Shown here piece by piece: positions 42,417 to 53,240 of a DNA stretch of 64,000 nucleotides. This stretch comes from Aculops lycopersici (lineage: Eukaryota > Arthropoda > Arachnida > Trombidiformes > Eriophyidae): contig WNKI01000002.1 of assembly GCA_015350385.1 (NCBI GenBank), positions 6,058,700 to 6,122,699 of the forward strand. The letters are read 5' to 3'. The position numbers and the translations under genes were made by a program. The notes under the pieces are model-generated. The model searched no databases and was not told where the DNA came from. It worked only from the letters and a program-made list of their open reading frames with translations. Numbering within the stretch: the stretch's first letter is position 1; each line of letters starts with the position of its first letter.

Positions 42417-43538
42417 TTTCTCAAAGAGACCCAAGGTTATGAGTATAAAGACTTAATTTATTTATTTGAAATTATATAGAAATCGATTGACGCATTAACA
42501 CTAACCTGTTGTGTTGTGAGAAATACCAAGACGATGAAAGAAATAAACTAGAATGGAATCAATCCTCAGCTCAATCTCAATACTCTTACAACCACTAATC
42601 GACTTTGATCCAAAGAGTTCACGTCAACAATATCAACTCACAACTGGCGCACGCGTAAATTGAAGTTCTAGTCTTGAGCCTGGGTAAAAACCATTTAAGA
42701 GGGAGCGAGAAGACGAACCGATGGCTCATCTGTCACTCGTGGACTCACTTTGAGTCGTTTGGTATCATCTCAACCGAAACTTGACTACCAATTCATTAGT
42801 CTACCATCATGCGATTTATTATAATACTTGGCAAACTTTTCGAGTGCAACTTTGCAACTCAACACTGCACTTTGGTGTCGCTATGATTGTCGCCGGGTTT
42901 ATCAAATCTCATAACTATCCATGGCGGTCTTGTCTGTGAGAGCAACAAGTTGGCGCCACTCTTTAGTATCAACAAGTAAGAGGAGGAGGAGAGGAGGGGG
43001 ATGAGAAGTAATAGTGGAAGCACCAGCACCAAGTACAATGTATGGCCAACAACAGTAGACGACACTCGCTAATTAATGCCGACTTGACGTGAATTATGTG
43101 GCCGGTAGTTGCCATATTGTAACGCAGTGATTGTTATTAGTATGGTACATGGTATCAACGTTCTGTTGTTTATTTAGGCTCCATACGAGATTCAATAGGC
43201 ATCAAATGTCCTCATGACTTGCTTACTGTCGCAACTAACCAACAAAGCAGTCGAGCAACCACTGGAGCTTCCCGGAGCAAGTATTACCCGCTTACTCTGC
43301 AACATTACCCTTCTCAGCTTGGCAAAGTTGGCAGCAACATACACTATTGGATTACAATACAAAGCGATCCTACTTTTCATACATCATCTATTTGTTCGAG
43401 CATTTGAGTATAATCTAATTTAGCGAGTTAATCCAATGATAACCAGTTTTAAGGTTATCTCTCAAGTTCAATAATATAATCCACAGGTCTATTTCAATAA
43501 ATAATTAAACGACACATACAACAACATCAACCATCAAG
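42417..43538. other. Intergenic region lysozyme-like / tetraspanin
   Basis: No gene supported. Short open frames on both strands near 43190-43420 overlap each other and look random. The right end presumably holds the tetraspanin promoter. Confidence 0.5.
42542..42547 (+). terminator. Poly(A) signal of the lysozyme-like gene
   Basis: AATAAA, 125 bp after the stop codon. Confidence 0.6.
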
Positions 43539-44635
43539 ATGGCAAACTGTCTTATTAACACGCTAAGCGCGATATGGTCCTTTATAATTGGGTCCCTCAG
43601 AATGATCCTCTTCTTTGGCTCGGTCATCTTCGTCTTTGTCCAGATTCTTTGGATTTGGATGCTAGTTAGTGTCTCAAGATCTGACACTCAACTCGACATG
43701 CCAGGAACAAAGGTCGGCCTCCACGATTTCATCATTTCGCTCTCATTGTTAGGCGTGGCGTTGCTAGGTTGCTATGGCTCCTTTTACAAGCACCACTTTT
43801 CCGTCAGAATGGTAAGTTAATATGGACATCGCTGTGTTATAATTAAGCGACATCAATGATGATCATAGAGTGAATCTGAGATACTAATCTACAAACTGTT
43901 TTCGAATTTGCAAACTAAATTTAGTTTGCCCTATTGACTGCCCTAAGCGCTGGCTGGTTCATATTTGACATCTTGGGCACCTCGTCGCCAGAGTCTATAC
44001 AGCAAATGAACAAGGAGTTCTTTGACAAGATGGACAAATTCCTGGATGATTACGATTGGAGACATTCGTCATCAAGCGAGAACAAGGCCACCCAAAACTG
44101 GGACAATTTGCAGCACCTCCTTTGTTGTGGTATCAAGGGACCCAACGATTGGAACAAGTATCGCCCATCTAGTGTCCCTAAGGATGCCTTTCCATCCTCC
44201 TGCTGCCTTCACAACAATCAGCCAGATCCATTTAACTCAAACGAATTCTGTTACAAGGACAACAAAAGTGGCAAGCTCTTTGAGGACGGCTGCCAAGAGC
44301 GTCTAAATCAAATTGCGGCTGTTACCATGATGGTTAGCTTCCAATTCATAGTACTCCAATTGTTCCTCTGTATTGTGGCCTGCATTGTGGGCACCCTGGA
44401 TCTAGAGGGATGCAACCACAGCTCACGAAATCCAGTTGCCATGGAAAATGCCACTGCTAGGGTCTACAGCCCACAGCAGTATCAAAGGTTTGAGAGTTCG
44501 GTTTATGTTCGCCAACCACCTGTAAACCAGGACTACCTTACACATGGAAACGACAAGTACGTGATGCCACCAGTTTATCCAGACTTGTCCAGAGAACAGA
44601 ATGTTCCACCGCCAAGCTATGGAACTGGAAAGTGA
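43539..44635 (+). CDS. Tetraspanin (two exons)
   Basis: Join 43539-43811 and 43925-44635, a 113-nt intron with donor AATG|GTAAGT and acceptor TTTAG|TTTGCC. The exon junction falls between codons. 327 residues. Four membrane segments in the tetraspanin order: TM1 about 18-45, TM2 about 63-84, TM3 about 92-108, a large extracellular loop, and TM4 about 228-255. The loop has the hallmark CCG (LLCCGIKGPNDW), a second PSSCC, and further Cys (FCYKDNK, EDGCQERL). The cytoplasmic tail is unusually long (about 70 residues) and Tyr/Pro-rich, ending VPPPSYGTGK. The PPPSY resembles a PPxY WW-domain ligand. Tetraspanins organise membrane protein complexes. The specific orthologue is not resolved. Confidence 0.9.
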
Positions 44636-44703
44636 TGCGAAATTGATACCACCTGAACCATAATCATGACCATCAGACAATGATATAACGAACTCACAAC
44701 ATA

Positions 44704-44709
44704 AATAAA
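44704..44709 (+). terminator. Poly(A) signal of the tetraspanin gene
   Basis: AATAAA, 68 bp after the stop codon. Confidence 0.65.
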
Positions 44710-45458
44710 TACCGACACCATAAACCTCAGATAAATACAGTTTGTAGTTGGCGAGTATGATGTTTGATGGATGACAACTCTAGGGTTACTCCCCTGAAGT
44801 CTTATTGATAGCTGACCCGAATAGATGACTACGAATCAGTTATCTATCGCATCTTTACACATTGACGTTAAGTTTTACTTCCGATAGGAGTCTTGGAATG
44901 GTGATTCTTCAATAGCTAGATGAGATTGTTTACATTACTAGAGGTTGATTTTGCCAATGTAGACCTGCTACGGGAGGACAAGTTTCAAAAGAGTGCATCA
45001 CCTAATAGACTAGGGGCCTATCATCTAATGTTGACTAGTGTCTCGATTGTCGTGGTTGCGTCATTATGGTCTTTAATGGGCTCAACAATAAAGTTTGGAG
45101 TTCCAATCAAGGAAGACACCAAGTGATGATCATATGAAATATAAGGAATTCTGATTGTCTCGAGGCCCGGTCGTTACCCGCGCCAAAAGGCAAAATAAGT
45201 GAGCTTTTGGGCGATTTTAGGGAGACAGTCTGTAATATACATTGTATTAAAGTGTAGGCTTGGAAACGAAACTAATTTTGTTTTATCAAGGCACAAACAG
45301 GTTGCAATCGCATTTGGTGCAAATGATGTGAAGATAAGACAAAACGACTACGTAGGAGGGAAAGATAAATCGTTGGTATTAGGAACTAGTTACCCGATAG
45401 CATCCATTGATCAGTTAGCAAGGATATTTCATGGAAATATTTATTTGCAACGATGCAC
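44710..45458. other. Intergenic stretch with unconvincing open frames
   Basis: Two plus-strand frames (about 44920-45126 and 45199-45507) have mixed composition that could be coding, but neither shows a domain or clear start. The second overlaps the 3' end of the minus-strand broken gene. I see nothing else. Confidence 0.4.
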
Positions 45459-47062
45459 TCAATCTTGTTTGGGCTCCACTTTAATCTTGACTAATTTGGG
45501 TACATAATCCAAATTCTTTGCTCTCGGCTCCGGTGTTGGATTCAACATGGCCCTTGAAAGTGGCCAGTAGGGTTTATCTGGCTTTGATGGTGGTGGTGGT
45601 GACTCGGACGAGTCTGAAGATTCCTCAATTTGTGACTTCTTCTGGAGCCTCACTTTCCTATCCTCCCTCTACTCTCGACAGGTTGACGGTTCAGATCTAT
45701 CTGTTTTTTTTTGTCTGTATCATCCTTTCTCGCCCTTTGTTCGCAGAGCGGTACAGGTTTTGGACGAGCTAGTGCTGTCAGTTTGTTGATGGGTGGGCCA
45801 ACTTCAGTTATCCTTTTCGAGGCACTAGATGACGGTTTAGGTTGTGGGCTAGCTGGGGAAGGTTTTGGTTGTCTAGTTTGCTCTGGTTGTTGGTTGATGT
45901 TAGAATGACGTTTCGCCCCGGAAGACGGCACCCTTAACGTTTATGGCCGAGGTCTGGCGGTCGAAGGAGGTGTTGGTCGAGACCTAGCGACTTGTGGCGC
46001 TGGCTGAGGTCTAGGCGGCTCATTAGCAAAACGCTTAGTTGGCCGAGCAACAGGTCGTTGGGTTCCAGAGGTCGAGGGCTGCGACCGCTTCGCTGACTGA
46101 TATTGAGATGGTTTAGCTCTTAAAGGTTGTTTGGCAACGGGACTAGTTAACACTGACTTGGCCGTAGCTGGTTCTTCAGCAGGTTGTTTCGCTTTCTTTG
46201 GCTTTGGACGCGCCGGAGGCTCCGGTGGATCCTCTAGAAGACAAAACTCAAGTAAAATGTCTCTTATGAAGTCAAGAAATTCCCTTGTCTCAAACTCGAC
46301 TATTGCAACCAATAAAACCTTAGACAATTGCTTGCCTACACTAGCCATGCAACTGCTCTCAATGTGAAAAAAAATTCTTCTCATTGAGATCTCTAGGATC
46401 AAATACGCTCTTTACTACTATTAACCCGAGTGCCTTGCGCCAGCTTTTAGGTATGTGCTTCTCCACCTCTCTATCATGGAGTTTGGATTCCAAAACGTAG
46501 TCCTTGTTTAAGGCATGAATGAATTGTATTGAATGAATTTCACTATACAAAAGTAAAAAAACATCTAGATCACCCTTGAAGATTACATCATCCCAATTCT
46601 TTGGATCTATTCTAACAGTATGAACACGAGACCGATATTCTACAATGTCTTTGGTAGTTTCTTCGCCTTAGTTCCATCTACAAGTAGCAATGTATCATCT
46701 ACAGCCCTGCATCGCATATTGCAGGGCTGTGGTCCTTGTTTACTTTAGCTTAGGATTCTTTGGTTGAGATTGAAATCGAGTTTCTCAATTATCTCCCAAC
46801 TTGTTTCAATTTCTACCTCCTGTTCTGCTCTTAGTACTACTGTATTAAATTTTATCTTAAAACATTCATCTTAACTTAGAAAGACAAGTCTCTCATCCTG
46901 GAAACACCGATTCCAATAAATGTATTTTGATACCAAATTCCTGCACACAGCGTCTAAAAGGCACGTGGTCGCTCGACGCGTTATTTTGTGTTATTGCCAC
47001 AAGTTCAGTAGTGAGAGTCGCGACATTTTGATTATATTGATAATTCAGGTCTAAAAATATTG
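45459..47062 (-). pseudogene. Broken proline-rich minus-strand gene, unrecognised
   Basis: Coding-like segments follow one another on the minus strand but are interrupted. (a) 47062-46894, open with TTELVAITQNN and VPFRRCVQEFG. (b) about 46870-46750, with LRAEQEVEIETSWEIIEKLDF, ended by TAA. (c) about 46650-46372, with RSRVHTVRIDPKNWDD and SWRKALGLIVVKSVF. (d) 46370-45944 after a shift at a run of eight A (46367-46374), with EFLDFIRDILLEF and then a Pro/Lys/Arg-rich tail. (e) 45940-45653 in the same frame after one TAA at 45941-45943. (f) 45652-45459 after another shift, ending LVKIKVEPKQD. Five or so lesions favour a pseudogene. Very small introns or homopolymer errors could explain some of them, but I found no consistent donor and acceptor set. 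It starts head to head with WDR46 with essentially no spacer, so it may have shared a promoter. Family unknown. Confidence 0.45.
46701..46730. repeat. Perfect 11-bp-stem hairpin, 8-nt loop
   Basis: ACAGCCCTGCA (46701-46711) pairs perfectly with TGCAGGGCTGT (46720-46730). It sits exactly between two coding-like segments of the broken minus-strand gene, just after the TAA that ends the upstream one. Confidence 0.85.
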
Positions 47063-48214
47063 ATGATGGATTCAAAGCAGGCTATCAAGAAGCAAAAGCT
47101 TATGCTCAAAACCGATAAGGGTCACCTGAGGGGCTCCAAGACTGCAACGCAAGCCGATATCGCAAAATCTGTAGATATAACAAATGCATCCAAGCACTTC
47201 GAGCTGGCCCTCGATAAACTCGGGCCATACAAATGCAATTATTTCAAGAACGGTAGAGTTCTATTGTTAGGAGGACACAAGGGTCATATCGCAGCTCTAG
47301 ATTGGGTGACAAAAGATTTGATATGCGAATTCAACGTCCGAGAAACGGTCCATGCAGTGCAATGGCTCCACGTGCCCACCATGTTTGCTGTTTCACAGAA
47401 GGACTGGGTTCACATCTATGATAGAGATGGTGTTGAAATGAATGTTATTAAATCAATGTATAGATCGACCCACCTGACATTCTTGGAGCATTATTTTCTA
47501 CTAGCATCGGCAAGTGATAAGAATTACATCACCTGGAAAGACATAACAATTGGCCAGGATATCGCAAGTTTTCCTTCTAAACAGAAAGTGACAAATCTCG
47601 CCAATAATCCAAGTAATGGACTGTTATTCTGCTCCCATCCCAATGGAACTGTATCAATGTGGAGTCCAAACAATAATCGGCCGCTTGCCTCAATGTTATG
47701 TCATCCAGCCTTAGTTAAAGGTCTCACCATATCAATTGATGGAAATTACTTTGTTACCACGGGTATTGATAGAACAATCAAAATTTGGGATCTCAGAAAC
47801 AACTTCGATTGTGTGAAGCAACACAATGTTCCTTATGTACCTGATAGTGCTCACCTAAGTCAGCTTGGTATCCTGTCTGTCGCAGGGGGCAAAATTGTCA
47901 ATATCTATAAGAACGCCTGCAAATCTGGCGCCGAATTAACTCCATATTTGCGTCACAACGTCGGACATGTCATAAATAATTTAAATTTTTGCAACTACGA
48001 AGATGTTTTAGGTGTTGCACATCAAGGTGGTTTCACAAGTTTGTTGGTTCCAGGAAGTGGAGAGCCCAACTTCGACTCACACGAGGCCAATCCTTTTATG
48101 AGTAAAAATCAGCAACAGGAGATGGAGGTCAGGATGTTACTGGACAAGGTGAATCATAAAATGATCTGCTTAGACCCCACAGATTTGGCTCGACCGCGAA
48201 AGAAAGAGGAGTAG
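47063..48214 (+). CDS. WDR46: WDR46 / UTP7, SSU processome WD-repeat protein (compact form)
   Basis: 383 residues from the ATG at 47063 (a second ATG follows directly at 47066), single exon. It is a nucleolar scaffold protein for 18S rRNA maturation. Family marks: KSVDITNASKHFELALDKLGPY before the propeller (in parts KSVDITNASKHFELAL, KLGPYKCNYFKNGR), LLLGGHKGHIAALDW, VRETVHAVQWLH, the WD blades FCSHPNGTVSMWSPNN, TTGIDRTIKIWDLR, and the BING4 C-terminal segment (VPGSGEPNFDS, ANPFMSKNQQQEMEVRMLLDK). Human WDR46 and yeast Utp7 are 550-610 residues. Here the long basic N- and C-terminal tails are almost absent and the protein stops at ARPRKKEE. It is the second UTP-complex gene in the window after PWP2. 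Confidence 0.94.
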   Translation: MMDSKQAIKKQKLMLKTDKGHLRGSKTATQADIAKSVDITNASKHFELALDKLGPYKCNYFKNGRVLLLGGHKGHIAALDWVTKDLICEFNVRETVHAVQWLHVPTMFAVSQKDWVHIYDRDGVEMNVIKSMYRSTHLTFLEHYFLLASASDKNYITWKDITIGQDIASFPSKQKVTNLANNPSNGLLFCSHPNGTVSMWSPNNNRPLASMLCHPALVKGLTISIDGNYFVTTGIDRTIKIWDLRNNFDCVKQHNVPYVPDSAHLSQLGILSVAGGKIVNIYKNACKSGAELTPYLRHNVGHVINNLNFCNYEDVLGVAHQGGFTSLLVPGSGEPNFDSHEANPFMSKNQQQEMEVRMLLDKVNHKMICLDPTDLARPRKKEE

Positions 48215-48220
48215 AAAGCA

Positions 48221-48226
48221 AATAAA
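48221..48226 (+). terminator. Poly(A) signal of WDR46
   Basis: AATAAA only 7 bp after the stop, with a second overlapping AATAAA. Convergent with the CRAL-TRIO gene 56 bp away. Confidence 0.65.
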
Positions 48227-48269
48227 ATAAAGGAATTCATAACATGATGGCCTGAATTGATATGAAAGT

Positions 48270-49178
48270 TTAGTTTTCATCACAGGTGGTCAGTTTTCTG
48301 TGGAACTCACGTAGACGTTGAGCTAGTCCCTCGTCGATGGGCACCAGCTTATGGTCCTCTTGGGGCTCAACTGGATGAGAGTTTTCCGGAACTCGTTTAT
48401 AGTCTAACTTGCATATTCCGCCTGGAATAAAATCTGGTAAATTCTCGGGCGCGATAAATTTTTGAATATCGTCGCCCTCAATAAAACGTAGTCTCTTTCT
48501 ATTGGTGCTACTTAGCCACGATAGGGCCAGCGAGCAGGTTGCGCCCAAAACCCATGGCAGATTATAGACAAGGATATAGCTTAACCCCTTGGGCATATAG
48601 CTTCTAAATGAGTTGAGTAACCAGAATAGGAAGGCTACATCGGCATTCTTAAGTCCGCAGCCTGTGAGATCAAACACCACGGCCACTCCTCTTCCTTTCG
48701 CGGCTTTATCACATTGTTCCATGATACAAAGGATGTATTGTTTCATGATTTGGTTCATCTCGCTACATCGGCGATGCATTTTGGCTCGCATCCATAGTGT
48801 TTGGTTGCCGACGCGATCTGGCGCGTACTGGAAGATGGCGCCAACTTGATAGATCTCAGCGGGAAAATCTGATGGTTTCGCCAGACCCATATTAAATTCG
48901 CGACGAAATTTGCTTGAGGCTTCCATGAGGTCAACACTTCGCACAGGATCTAGCCGGCAACGAAGGAGGAAACGAGATACTGACCAATCATCTTCAAGAA
49001 TCAGGTCGATGTCAGATTTGTAAAAGTTATCCGGGTGCTCCTTGAATCGGGCGCGTAGGAGCTCGCGAGTTTGCTCAATCAATTCTTTGTCACAATTAGC
49101 TGTATTTAAGAAGGTGGGCACCTCAACCAATTCCTCAGGTAAAAGGCCATGTTCACTCTTGAGCACCTCGTCAGTCAT
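48270..49178 (-). CDS. CRAL-TRIO (SEC14-like) domain protein, MOSPD2-like
   Basis: 302 residues, single exon. The N-terminal CRAL-TRIO helical region spans about 30-85 (ELIEQTRELLRARFKEHPDNF given as ELIEQTRELLRARF, WSVSRFLLRCRLDPVRS). The lipid-binding SEC14 domain spans about 105-255 (VAVVFDLTGCGLKN, FRSYMPKGLSYILVYNLPWVL, LPDFIPGG). The YMPKGLSYILVYNLPW segment most resembles MOSPD2. MOSPD2 usually continues with an MSP domain and a C-terminal membrane anchor that make it an ER contact-site tether. Neither is present here, so this would be a soluble lipid or phosphoinositide transfer-type protein. The orthology call is tentative. It ends after a charged C-terminal helix. Confidence 0.85.
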   Translation of the reverse strand: MTDEVLKSEHGLLPEELVEVPTFLNTANCDKELIEQTRELLRARFKEHPDNFYKSDIDLILEDDWSVSRFLLRCRLDPVRSVDLMEASSKFRREFNMGLAKPSDFPAEIYQVGAIFQYAPDRVGNQTLWMRAKMHRRCSEMNQIMKQYILCIMEQCDKAAKGRGVAVVFDLTGCGLKNADVAFLFWLLNSFRSYMPKGLSYILVYNLPWVLGATCSLALSWLSSTNRKRLRFIEGDDIQKFIAPENLPDFIPGGICKLDYKRVPENSHPVEPQEDHKLVPIDEGLAQRLREFHRKLTTCDEN

Positions 49179-50258
49179 TGCGCTTTTGTGTGGTTAAGTT
49201 TTGATGATATTTGATCGATATATATTTGTCTTTCAGCCTAATTGTCTGCGAGACGCTGAGCACGGTCACTCAGGTGACAATAAGTATAACGGTAATAGGT
49301 TGAGGATAAAGAGTTAAAATGAGATGATGTTTTCTTTGTTGATAATTAAAATGGCCTTGGCCGAGAAATTGATGAATAAAATATTGTATTTGTGATTGCA
49401 CTTGTCAAACTAAATGGCGGCTTGAGACTGAGATAAATTTCTCGGGCCGGAGAAAAGAAAGAGATGGAGTGATCTAGTCTATGTTGATCGCTGCGTCAAG
49501 TATTCAAGGGCGTTACGCGGCGACGTCGGGGAGGCGATAAGTAGCTGCAACGAGCGCAGCGCATGGGACTTGTTTTCCTTCTATACTCCCACTCTCTAAC
49601 TCGACTAGTGAAGTTTCGCTAACTCGCTCATTCTAAACGCCTACAGGCTGTTAAAGGAGAGCCAATGTCACATCAATAAACCGGTAGCTTGCACCTTTTT
49701 ATCTCGTTCCTAGCTGGGCGAATGCGTATCGCCCGTGTTCTTGTGTTGAGGCTGCGGGCACTCTGCCATGCACACGCACCAAATAAATAAAATCAAAGTG
49801 CAAGCGCTGACGCAAAGAAACACAAATGACTGTGCGCGTCGCGCATACAGTCACTCAAAACTCAGTACACAAACACACAGGTTCTAGATTCCCGTCAAGA
49901 AACACATTCGCGCTTATCTGGACGACGCGAGTTAGGGAACCTATTGATCCAGATAACTTCCCACTAACTGATAACTATCAATGAATTTAGCAAGGTATTT
50001 AGAGAGACACCAGGATCAAGTGACTCAAATGACTCAGTCATATGAACTATGTAACCGATAAACAGATACTAAAGCGTGATTTACATTCATAAAAACAATC
50101 ATAATCATAATTATGATAATAATGATTTAATAGCTAATAATAAAATATACTATACTGTCCTGCTCAAGCGAGAGATCATCTAAAATACCATGCTTGAAAG
50201 TTTCGTTTCAAATCCTCGTCGTTGTGATTTAGTCTGTTCGTTGTGATAAGAAAGATGC
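49179..50258. other. Intergenic region CRAL-TRIO / ACSL
   Basis: No gene supported on either strand. It holds the promoter side of the CRAL-TRIO gene and the 3' side of the ACSL gene. From 50080 to 50160 it is very A/T-rich with ATAATCATAATTATGATAAT-type short palindromic runs. Confidence 0.5.
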
Positions 50259-52622
50259 TCACGAGTTTTGATCAATCTTTTGACCTAACTCAGCATACAA
50301 TTGCTTGATATCCTCGGCGTACTTCCGCTCGATCTCGCGACGTCTCAACTTGAACGAGGCCGTAACCATTCCAGATTCAGGCGTCCACTCATCAACCACC
50401 AATCGGATTTTGGACGGGATTTGTGTCCTCTTTAATTGCTTCCTGTGGCCTTCCGCTTGCAGAAGTTTCAGCGTGTGCTCTACAAGCCACTTGTTGGAGG
50501 AAAGGAACTCGTGGCTCGATGCATTTATAACTAACTCGCTGGCCAATTTCAACTCGTTAGTTCCATTCGGTTTCGGCTCCTCCTCATGATGCTCCGAGGC
50601 GTAATTTTTTGTCGCCGAGCGTCTAAATTTCTCTGCCAGGTCACTAGTTCCGGTGAATAATTGCTTCGCTATCACCTTAAGCTCACGGAAATCTGGCTTC
50701 ACTATAGCAACCACATAGTTACTATACTGACTACAATAAACGCAAATATTCTCCACGATAGGCAAGGTCCTGAGTGCAATCTCAATCTCACTCAAACTGA
50801 TGTATTCACCTGACAGTGGTTTCACAATATCTTTCTTTCGATCGATGATCTTCAATACTCCATCGGGTAACATGAGACCAATATCACCTGTGCGAAAGTA
50901 ACGTATTCCGTTCTCAACATAAAATGACTCCCTTGTTAGCTCATTCATTTTGTAGTAACCCAATGAGACAGGCTGACCTCCAATTATAATCTCACCTCGT
51001 GGATACGGCTTATCATCTGGCGAATAGTCGGACCAAGGCTCTAATTTGATCTGAACAATTGGATAAGGTGCGCCAACTACATTACATCTTCGCTCGTCGA
51101 CATCACAAAACGAGGCGGCGGCTGATGTCTCAGTCAAACCATAACCTTGAAGGACGGTGAAATTACAAACATATCTCAAATATTCTTGAGTATCTTTCGA
51201 TAGGGCGGCGCCGCCTGAGCAGATAGCTCGAATCTCTCCACCAAGCAGCATGTTGAAAGGTTTGCATAAGACACGGTTCATTATGGGCGTGTCATAGTAT
51301 CGCTCCCACCAATAGCGTTTGTAATTTACGACAAATTCATTGATCAATTGATCATAGAATCTTCCCTTACTCTTGATAGCTTGCTGTACACCACTTCTAA
51401 TTCTATCCAAAACAAGGGGCACTGAGCCCATAATCGTCGGTTTAAATATGTAAGCATCCCCATGTTGTCCCTTCTTGATCATGGGCGAGCTTGAGGTGAG
51501 AGTTTGGGCAGAGGAATAGGCAATAGTGGATCCGTTTCTGAGGAAAATGCATTCAGCTGCCAGCTCTAGCACATGGCCCAGCGGCAGGTATCCAATATAT
51601 CGATCCTCGTGACTAATATCACCGGGACCAGAGAATGATAATGCTGTGTAAACAATGCTCTTGTGACTAAGCATCACACCCTTCGCTTTGCCCGTCGAAC
51701 CACTTGTGTACATGAGAACGGCAATATCATTTGCCTTTGGAACATCAATAACCTTTTCCTCAATATCTGAACCCTTTTTGATTAACTCTTTATATGAGAT
51801 TACACATTTAACATTTGACGTGCCCACTAGTGATCTTAGCTTGAGAATTTCGTCTTGATCACCCGGAAGCGGATCGTCTAATAGGATAATTGTGTCAACT
51901 AGAGGCGCTTGTGAGATTATCCTGGGCACACGGTGAGCAAACTTTTGTGACACCACCAATATCTTGACTTCCGTCTGTTGAATACTGTGCAATATAGCAT
52001 CGTCATCGAGAGTGGTATAGGCTGTAACTACAGTAATGTTATTTCTAAAACAAGCATGAGCAGTGAGAAACCATTGCATACAGGTGTCCGCGCAAATCAA
52101 TAGTTTTCTCGATCCATCCGGGTTTTCGATTGAGTCGTAGCAGGTGGCCACTAAAGCCGCGGATAACCTGACAACAATGTCCTCGATCTCCTTATAATTA
52201 AACCAAGTGTATTTATCATCTAGAACATACTTGCTTGCAACTCTTTTGTGCGACGTACCACCTGTTGCCGCAGTTTTGCTTGCTCCATTTACTTTCGATG
52301 AGCCATTGCTCATATGAGCACCATTTTGATCTGTGTACTCAACGGCCAATATCTTCCGAACGCCTAAACATCTTCTCGTTGCATATGTGGTCACTGACTC
52401 TCTAAACAACTGATCTAATGTATCAATGGACTTCCTATCACTCTTATCGAGCTTCTTATCTATATTTGCCCAGGTATCCTTGCCAATTTTTCGCGCCCTC
52501 ACTCGCGTTGCCTGCTGTCGGACGGCCCAAGGTTGTTGTAATAGGTAGTAGACCGGCAGAGTGATGAAATCATACAAGTTTATCACAAGCTCCACTAGCC
52601 ATAGTGAAAGAAGTTTACCCAT
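50259..52622 (-). CDS. ACSL4: Long-chain fatty-acid--CoA ligase, ACSL3/4 type
   Basis: 787 residues in one exon from the ATG at 52622 (a longer frame begins only with TTG). It activates long-chain fatty acids to acyl-CoA using ATP, on ER, peroxisomal or lipid-droplet membranes. A hydrophobic membrane anchor spans about 5-28. The AMP-binding P-loop VLMYTSGSTGKAKGVMLSH lies at about 302-320. YIGYLPLGHVLELAAE, AICSGGAALS, LQGYGLTETSAAASF and FRTGDIGLMLPDGVLKIIDR (the fatty-acyl signature) follow, with EYISLSEIEIAL near the end. SGGAALS and GHVLELAAE are typical of ACSL3/4 rather than ACSL1/5/6. Two low-complexity insertions stand out: Ser/Gly/Thr-rich at about 100-130 and acidic EHHEEEPKPN near 690. 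The C-terminus lacks any extra domain. Confidence 0.94.
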   Translation of the reverse strand: MGKLLSLWLVELVINLYDFITLPVYYLLQQPWAVRQQATRVRARKIGKDTWANIDKKLDKSDRKSIDTLDQLFRESVTTYATRRCLGVRKILAVEYTDQNGAHMSNGSSKVNGASKTAATGGTSHKRVASKYVLDDKYTWFNYKEIEDIVVRLSAALVATCYDSIENPDGSRKLLICADTCMQWFLTAHACFRNNITVVTAYTTLDDDAILHSIQQTEVKILVVSQKFAHRVPRIISQAPLVDTIILLDDPLPGDQDEILKLRSLVGTSNVKCVISYKELIKKGSDIEEKVIDVPKANDIAVLMYTSGSTGKAKGVMLSHKSIVYTALSFSGPGDISHEDRYIGYLPLGHVLELAAECIFLRNGSTIAYSSAQTLTSSSPMIKKGQHGDAYIFKPTIMGSVPLVLDRIRSGVQQAIKSKGRFYDQLINEFVVNYKRYWWERYYDTPIMNRVLCKPFNMLLGGEIRAICSGGAALSKDTQEYLRYVCNFTVLQGYGLTETSAAASFCDVDERRCNVVGAPYPIVQIKLEPWSDYSPDDKPYPRGEIIIGGQPVSLGYYKMNELTRESFYVENGIRYFRTGDIGLMLPDGVLKIIDRKKDIVKPLSGEYISLSEIEIALRTLPIVENICVYCSQYSNYVVAIVKPDFRELKVIAKQLFTGTSDLAEKFRRSATKNYASEHHEEEPKPNGTNELKLASELVINASSHEFLSSNKWLVEHTLKLLQAEGHRKQLKRTQIPSKIRLVVDEWTPESGMVTASFKLRRREIERKYAEDIKQLYAELGQKIDQNS

Positions 52623-53209
52623 AATTTGTGTTCTAAACAATTTGTTTTACTTTTTTGTCGTTGTTGTTGTTTTAGATGTTCATTAAATAGAATGCCACCT
52701 TCCGCCTAGGGTTCGCAATCAGAGGATAGATGTCTCTCGTTGAAATCTCATTAAGCAAATTAATGCTTCTCAAATGAATAGTAATGATAGTGAATAACAA
52801 TAACTTCGATAATTAACAATCTTGATTCCATAGAATTGAAACAACAAATCAACCGACCAGAGTATTACTACTACCACTACTTCTAATCCAAGTTATTAGA
52901 GACAATTATGATTATGATTATTACGATGATTGATCATCATCAACATCGTCAAGCGTGTGTCTAGATGACGATATACCGCCAATCGCAAATGGCTAGTCTA
53001 TTTCATGACACGAGAACCTCACCAAACTTTCAGCTTCAATGAGATCAACTGCAAATGCAACCACGACTACAACAACCAACAATGAAGATAAGTTAGATAG
53101 TTACAAGTTGCAAGCGCGACAACAAGTGGTTGTGATAGTAGTGCCCTATGTGCTCTGTATGAAATTGTAACAATTACACGACGCGTTAGACGGATAGCCG
53201 AGTCGACAC

Positions 53210-53239
<30 letters not shown>
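53210..53239. repeat. (TTG)10 microsatellite
   Basis: Ten perfect TTG units, about 80 bp from a CAACAAGTGG motif. Confidence 0.9.

Positions 53240-53240
<1 letters not shown>

Noticed and set aside
44920..45507. Plus-strand open frames upstream of the broken gene
   Set aside because: No recognised domain and no clear start. They could be remnants of an element, but nothing supports one.
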